NCBI GenBank assembly: GCA_905250125.1
Contig: CAJNOL010001237.1
Coordinates: 1 to 64,000, forward strand
Source: Rotaria sordida
Lineage: Eukaryota > Rotifera > Eurotatoria > Philodinida > Philodinidae
Direction of reading: 5' to 3'
Length of the DNA stretch: 64,000 nt
Shown here: positions 62,886 through 64,000 of the stretch, piece by piece
Layout of the letters: the number at the start of each line of letters is the position of its first letter
Position numbering within the stretch: the first letter of the stretch is position 1
The notes under the pieces: model-generated
Databases searched by the model: none
Told to the model about the DNA's origin: nothing
Seen by the model: the letters and a program-made list of their open reading frames with translations, nothing else
Made by a program: the position numbers and the translations under genes

Positions 62886-64000
62886 CTAAAATTAAAAGAT
62901 TTATTTAATTACGCCACTAGACAAAAGTCTTTCCCTTTCTCTTTTCCTTTTTTTTTTTAATTTTTAATATTTACTTTCTTCTTATTATCAAAGTAAAGTA
63001 TAATGAAGCTATTTTATTTTAATATGATGTATAGTCACCATTCGCATTCATCAAACATCGTACTCATCTTTCCTAAGTTCTTGCTCTAACTCAAGAGTTA
63101 TAGGAATTTTTTTTCGATTTATTGTATCCTTCATCATTGGTCAAACGTTTTTCAATTGGGCTTTGGTCTGGTAAGGAAGAGAGACAAGATAGAAGATGAA
63201 TTCGATTGTCGATCTTCCAATTGGGATCTATTTTGTCATATAGGATGCATATAAAATTTCCTGTCAAATAGTATTTGAGAGTAATTAATTGTCTGAAATT
63301 TTGTTTTGAAAGACATCCCAAGACGTGTAACTTGAAAGGATATATTAAACTGTATGAAGAACAACTTTGGTAACATCTGAACATCGTCAAACTTTTCTCC
63401 CATTATTGCCAAGTTTGAATGTCTTCTCATCGGTCTAACAGTATTTAGATCTGTATCCACCCTACTGTCTTTTAGAATTTTTGAAATGTCATTTGATGTA
63501 AAGTTCAGCTCATGTTTAGCAATAATAACAATCTTTGTATCCGTTTTCTTCGATGTAACACGTGATTGGTCAGTTCTTGGTAAATTGGACAGGCCTTCAT
63601 TTTGTTGTCATCTAGCGAGTCAATGCCGTAATACTTTTGGTTCGCATTCAATGTACTTCGAAATGACTTTATTTGACATTGTAGGGCCCAGTAGGTATAG
63701 CTTGAGAAATATAATTTCATAACATTGTGATAGTGAAAGTGACATGTTTAAAATCTTACGAAAGAATGACAGGAAAAACCATTCGCGATTTCGATCCCCA
63801 TTTTACACTTTAACATTTGTTACATAAGACCGAGTCATGTCTAGAGTGGTATTTATGTTCTATATTAGTTTCATAATAAAACGAAAGAAAATAGTAAACG
63901 TTTTTAAAAACAGGGAGAAGACTTTTGCTCAACGATGTATTTTTTTTTTGTTTCTATTGAAATAATTAAATTATCTAAACATACATAAGATGTGTACATT
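62886..64000. other. XRCC1 intron (partial)
   Basis: No exon of XRCC1 is recognisable here. The region is taken as the intron upstream of the 62885 exon. It contains the possible transposase remnant at 63090-63720. Confidence 0.6.
63090..63720 (-). mobile_element. Possible decayed Tc1/mariner-type transposase
   Basis: Minus-strand pieces in different frames look like parts of a Tc1-type transposase. A helix-turn-helix-like KIVIIAKHELNFTSNDISKI lies near 63475-63535. Later, SLPDQSPIEKRL lies near 63140-63170, resembling the SPDLNPIE motif around the third catalytic acidic residue. Base composition is less AT-rich than the flanks. Multiple stops and frame changes show it is dead. No terminal repeats were found, and the assignment is weak. 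Confidence 0.35.

Noticed and set aside
1-64000. tRNA, rRNA, CRISPR or bacterial-type operons
   Set aside because: Scanning by eye found no cloverleaf-like sequence, spaced repeats or ribosome-binding sites; the genes are spliced animal genes.

Overview
The window is animal nuclear DNA. It is very AT-rich, its genes are split by many GT-AG introns of about 50-65 bases, and it carries animal-only families: folliculin, TBATA, XRCC1, a Cys-loop receptor subunit and two rhodopsin-like GPCRs. Gene style, the divergent small-gene GPCRs, the mariner type and likely trans-splice acceptors beside start codons suggest a bdelloid rotifer (Rotaria-like). That species guess is inference; only 'animal' is firm. 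There are no bacterial genes, CRISPR arrays, rRNA or tRNA genes that I can see, and no retrovirus-like or Polinton-like element.

Layout. 1-5659: gene-free, two foldback repeats. 5660-7080 (+): GPCR. 7081-15637: gene-free, with a 1.7 kb inverted-repeat element and a dead mariner transposon. 15638-19640 (-): folliculin, 7 exons. 22147-23958 (+): TRAP-beta/SSR2, 5 exons. 24136-28112 (+): claudin-like four-TM protein with an eightfold F-V/I-R tail repeat. 28383-31166 (-): second GPCR, its TM7/C-tail exon separated from the rest by a 1.5 kb intron holding a foldback. 31200-39495: gene-poor, full of foldbacks, including a 1.48 kb near-palindrome. 39496-42504 (-): nicotinic-type Cys-loop subunit. 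43635-46699 (+): TBATA/Spatial homologue, with a 10-N assembly gap inside an exon. 46812-48006 (-): four-TM protein. 50333-51892 (+): unrecognised coiled-coil protein. 51950-55874 (-): PDSS2. 56027-60880 (-): PUF60, 14 exons. 61027-62885 (-): 3' part of XRCC1, whose 5' exons lie beyond 62885; a decayed transposase-like stretch sits at about 63090-63720.

The genes are ordinary and functionally unrelated: coenzyme Q synthesis, ER translocon, splicing, DNA repair, nutrient signalling, receptors. The unusual content is the non-coding DNA. At least twelve separate long inverted repeats (about 140 bp to 1.5 kb) are spread through it. Two families occur twice. They fill the gene-poor regions, and most introns longer than about 1 kb hold one, while nearly all other introns are close to minimum size. 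Intron growth here looks driven by foldback, MITE-like DNA transposons.

A second recurring feature is a 3' splice acceptor lying 2-45 bases before the start codon of most genes. This fits spliced-leader trans-splicing or very common 5'-UTR introns.
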